NCBI GenBank assembly: GCA_043228905.1
Contig: JBHGNT010000012.1
Location: 4,464,001-4,528,000 of the forward strand
DNA from: Azolla caroliniana
Lineage: Eukaryota > Polypodiophyta
DNA: 64,000 nucleotides
Reading direction: 5' to 3'
Made by a program: the position numbers and the translations under genes. Position 1 is the stretch's first letter, and each line of letters begins with the position of its first letter. Below, one piece after another: positions 62,161 through 64,000 of the stretch. A model generated the notes under the pieces. That model did no database searches. It was not told the DNA's origin and saw only the letters and a program-made list of their open reading frames with translations.

Positions 62161-62969
62161 TTTACAAATGAAGCTTAATCGTGGCTCGAGCCTGGAAGAT
62201 CAACACACTGTACTTGATGCATGCCCGGATATGCCAGAAGAAGTGAATGTGGCATCCAAAAAGGCCGGTGAGTTGTGGCACAAGAGGTTGTGCCACATGA
62301 GCCAGAAAGGGATGAGAAGATTTGCCGAAGATAACCTCATTCCGGAGGTGAAAGACGTGTAGCTTGAGAAGTGCATTGATTGCTTAACCGGCAAGCAGAA
62401 CCGAACCTCTTTCCAGTCAAGACCACCGATGAGACGGAATGCCCCGCTGAAACTTCTAAATACCGATGTATGTGAAGTGGACACGAAGTAACATGTTGGA
62501 TTGTAGTACTTTGTGGCGTTCATAGACGACCACAGCCGAAAGCTGTGGGTCTCATCGTTGAAGACAAAGGACCAAGTATTATCCGTCTTCAAGGACATCC
62601 ACATGAGAGTGGAAAGAGAAATAGGTCGGAAGCTGACGGAAGTTCAAGTAGAAAATGGAGAAGAATATCGGGGGCAGTTCGAGGAGTACTACCAGTTGAA
62701 GGGAATCCGGCTCAAATTCACCATGCCGAAGACACCGGAGCTAAATGGATTGGCCAAAAGGATGAACCAGACTGTGATGGAGAGAGTCCGTAGCATGATG
62801 GCACATGTTAAACTGCCAAAGACATTTTGGGTTGAGGCGCTAATGACAGTGACGTACGTGATAAACAGATCACCCTCCGCGCCCGTGGAGGGAGACTCAC
62901 CGCGGAAAGTATGGACCGGTAAAGATGTGTCTTACCGGCATCTAAAGGTGTTCGGCTGTATCACTTATG
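62161..62969 (+). pseudogene. Copia Q integrase, N-terminal and core part
   Basis: The zinc-binding GAG-pre-integrase region is at 62168-62420 (LWHKRLCHMSQKGMRRFAED and KCIDCLTGKQNR), with stops at 62360 and near 62490. The core is at 62513-62969: MAFIDDHSRKLWVSSLKTKD, TEVQVENGEEYRGQFEEYYQ (second acidic position Glu instead of Asp), TPELNGLAKRMNQTVMERVR and KVFGCITYVHV. It is interrupted at 62978 by a LINE and resumes at 63871. Confidence 0.82.
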
Positions 62970-63047
62970 TGCATGTTTATTTTTTTTCTAGAAAGATTTC
63001 CTTCATTAGTATTAAGAAAAAATGTCGTAAGGCTACAAATGGTACAA

Positions 63048-63569
63048 TTAGAGAGTGTTATATACATAAAGGATAATCAGGGGAAGGGCCAGGGATGATG
63101 ATATTTCCAGATAGGTCCTTGAGAGGAGACCATGAATAGAGGCAACTTCCTCCATAACTGCAGTAATTTTTACAACCTCCGAAGGGCCTGACATATTGTC
63201 ATATTGCCCATGCACTGCCACCAATAAGTTGTCCCATAAATCTAGCAATATATCTAAGAGAAGGGGAATTATAGAATCGTATCGTCTTTTACACCAATAC
63301 TTCCCTAAGTTCCATAATGTACCCGTGGATACTGTTTTCCATACATGGGTTGCACGTAATTGCTTTCGAGGTTGCTGAAAAGGGGAGATAGATATTAGAT
63401 GCCTATTGACGACTGTCTTAGCCTCTAGAGCATCATTTGCCTCATACAATAAGAGACTGGAATGGAGAAGCCCCCAAACTGTTCATCCCCAGGAGAATAG
63501 GCAACATAAATTAATTGTTAGGAATAAAGAAAGAACTTTATTCCATACTTGTTGGGCTATTGAACAAGA
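63048..63569 (-). pseudogene. LINE ORF2 tail downstream of the zinc domain
   Basis: Continuation after zf-RVT in another frame: ATHVWKTVSTGTLWNLGKYW, CKRRYDSIIPLLLDILLDLW. The order and spacing fit the tail of plant L1 ORF2, but the similarity is less characteristic than that of the zinc domain. Confidence 0.55.
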
Positions 63570-63845
63570 CTAGAGAGCATGCTTGGTAGTTTCCTGCAAG
63601 TCACCACAATAACTACATTGTCTAAGAATGGGTGCCACGTTTCCTTTCAAAGATTGACCTACTGGTAGTGCTGCATGTAGTAAAAGCCATTTGAAGAGAG
63701 TGTATTTTGTTGGTTCCCTAAAAGACCAAATCCATTTCCAATAAGCCTTCAAGTGATTGCTTGATACACCCCACTTATTCCACTGCTTTTGAGCTGCAGG
63801 AGTTGGAATATTCTTAGACATGAGTAAGGTTCTACCAAATTTCAC
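63570..63845 (-). pseudogene. LINE ORF2 C-terminal zinc-binding RT domain
   Basis: WKWIWSFREPTKYTLFKWLL, LHAALPVGQSLKGNVAPILR and CSYCGDLQETTKHAL match the zf-RVT pattern at the C-terminus of plant L1 reverse transcriptases (W-x-F-x-W-L..., C-x2-C...H). The start of ORF2 is missing. Confidence 0.82.
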
Positions 63846-63870
63846 AATATACTAAAAGAACAGAAATTTT

Positions 63871-64000
63871 TGCATGTTGCAAAGGACAAGAGAGAAAAAT
63901 TGGATCCGAAGTCCCGACCATGCATATTCCTTGGATACAATGATGATGAGTTCAGTTATCGAGTGTGGGACATGGTCGACAGGAAGGTCTTCCGGAGTCG
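63871..64000 (+). pseudogene. Copia Q integrase C-terminal part, runs off the window
   Basis: The reading resumes with AKDKREKLDPKSRPCIFLGY and DEFSYRVWDMVDRKVFRS, equal to the H integrase at 18190-18320. The element continues past 64000. Confidence 0.85.

Larger units (their letters stand above)
62978..63870 (-). mobile_element. 5'-truncated L1-type LINE
   Basis: 893 bp flanked by TGCATGTT (62970-62977 and 63871-63878). On the minus strand it ends in a short A-rich tail (plus strand TATTTTTTTT at 62979-62988). The readings 63570-63845 and 63048-63449 belong to the C-terminal end of ORF2. Truncation at the 5' end, an A-rich 3' end and an 8-bp duplication are typical of target-primed reverse transcription. 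Only the last part of ORF2 and the 3' UTR are left. Confidence 0.88.

Noticed and set aside
1-64000. Bacterial or organellar origin
   Set aside because: No rRNA, tRNA operon, bacterial genes or organelle genes; LTR retrotransposons of plant type with Met-tRNA primer sites throughout.

Overview
The window is plant nuclear repeat DNA. I find no host single-copy gene in it. Nearly every base that can be assigned belongs to LTR retrotransposons nested in, or broken by, one another. They include Ty3/gypsy elements of two kinds (a chromodomain-bearing chromovirus and a Tat-like lineage with an extra 3' ORF), several Ty1/copia families primed by initiator-Met tRNA, solo LTRs, a gag-only non-autonomous element, a short terminal-repeat element and a 5'-truncated L1-type LINE. 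This mix points to a land plant with a large, repeat-rich genome; the sequence does not let me name the clade.

Layout. 1-12289: Tat-like gypsy B (minus strand) is split by chromovirus A (984-9080, target duplication AGTAC); the right LTR of A holds an inverted piece of its own pol. 12292-15735: LTR-like segment and copia C (plus), with a solo LTR in its 3' LTR. 15760-18829: copia H (minus), with a solo LTR and an internal deletion. 18830-19828: gypsy protease relic (plus). 19829-23665: copia D (minus). 23832-25340: tRNA-like repeats, a copia gag plus LTR, and a chromodomain relic. 25377-38891: gypsy L (minus), interrupted by copia K (27020-32256, nearly identical LTRs, TSD ATATC) and by short element M (35671-37452, TSD ACATG). 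38892-41615: copia J (plus). 41616-42146: truncated solo-type LTR. 42147-60178: copia N/F (minus), interrupted by the large gypsy E (44244-58291). E itself carries a solo LTR (45607-46362, TSD CAATG) and gag-only element O (48683-52333). The LTR of N/F carries a solo LTR with heat-shock elements (59338-59800, TSD CTATG). 60179-60494: copia relic P. 60495-64000: copia Q (plus), interrupted by a LINE (62978-63870, TSD TGCATGTT) and running off the window.

Almost all polyproteins are broken by stops, frameshifts or deletions, so the region is best read as a graveyard of insertions whose order can be reconstructed. Points of most interest are: a promoter in a solo LTR with tandem perfect heat-shock elements just upstream of a TATA box; element O, whose single reading frame joins gag to an unknown repetitive protein; the extra ORF shared by gypsy families E and L, each with its own upstream TATA-like region; the self-inverted pol inside the LTR of A; and a 223-bp (not 5-bp) duplication of flanking sequence around E.
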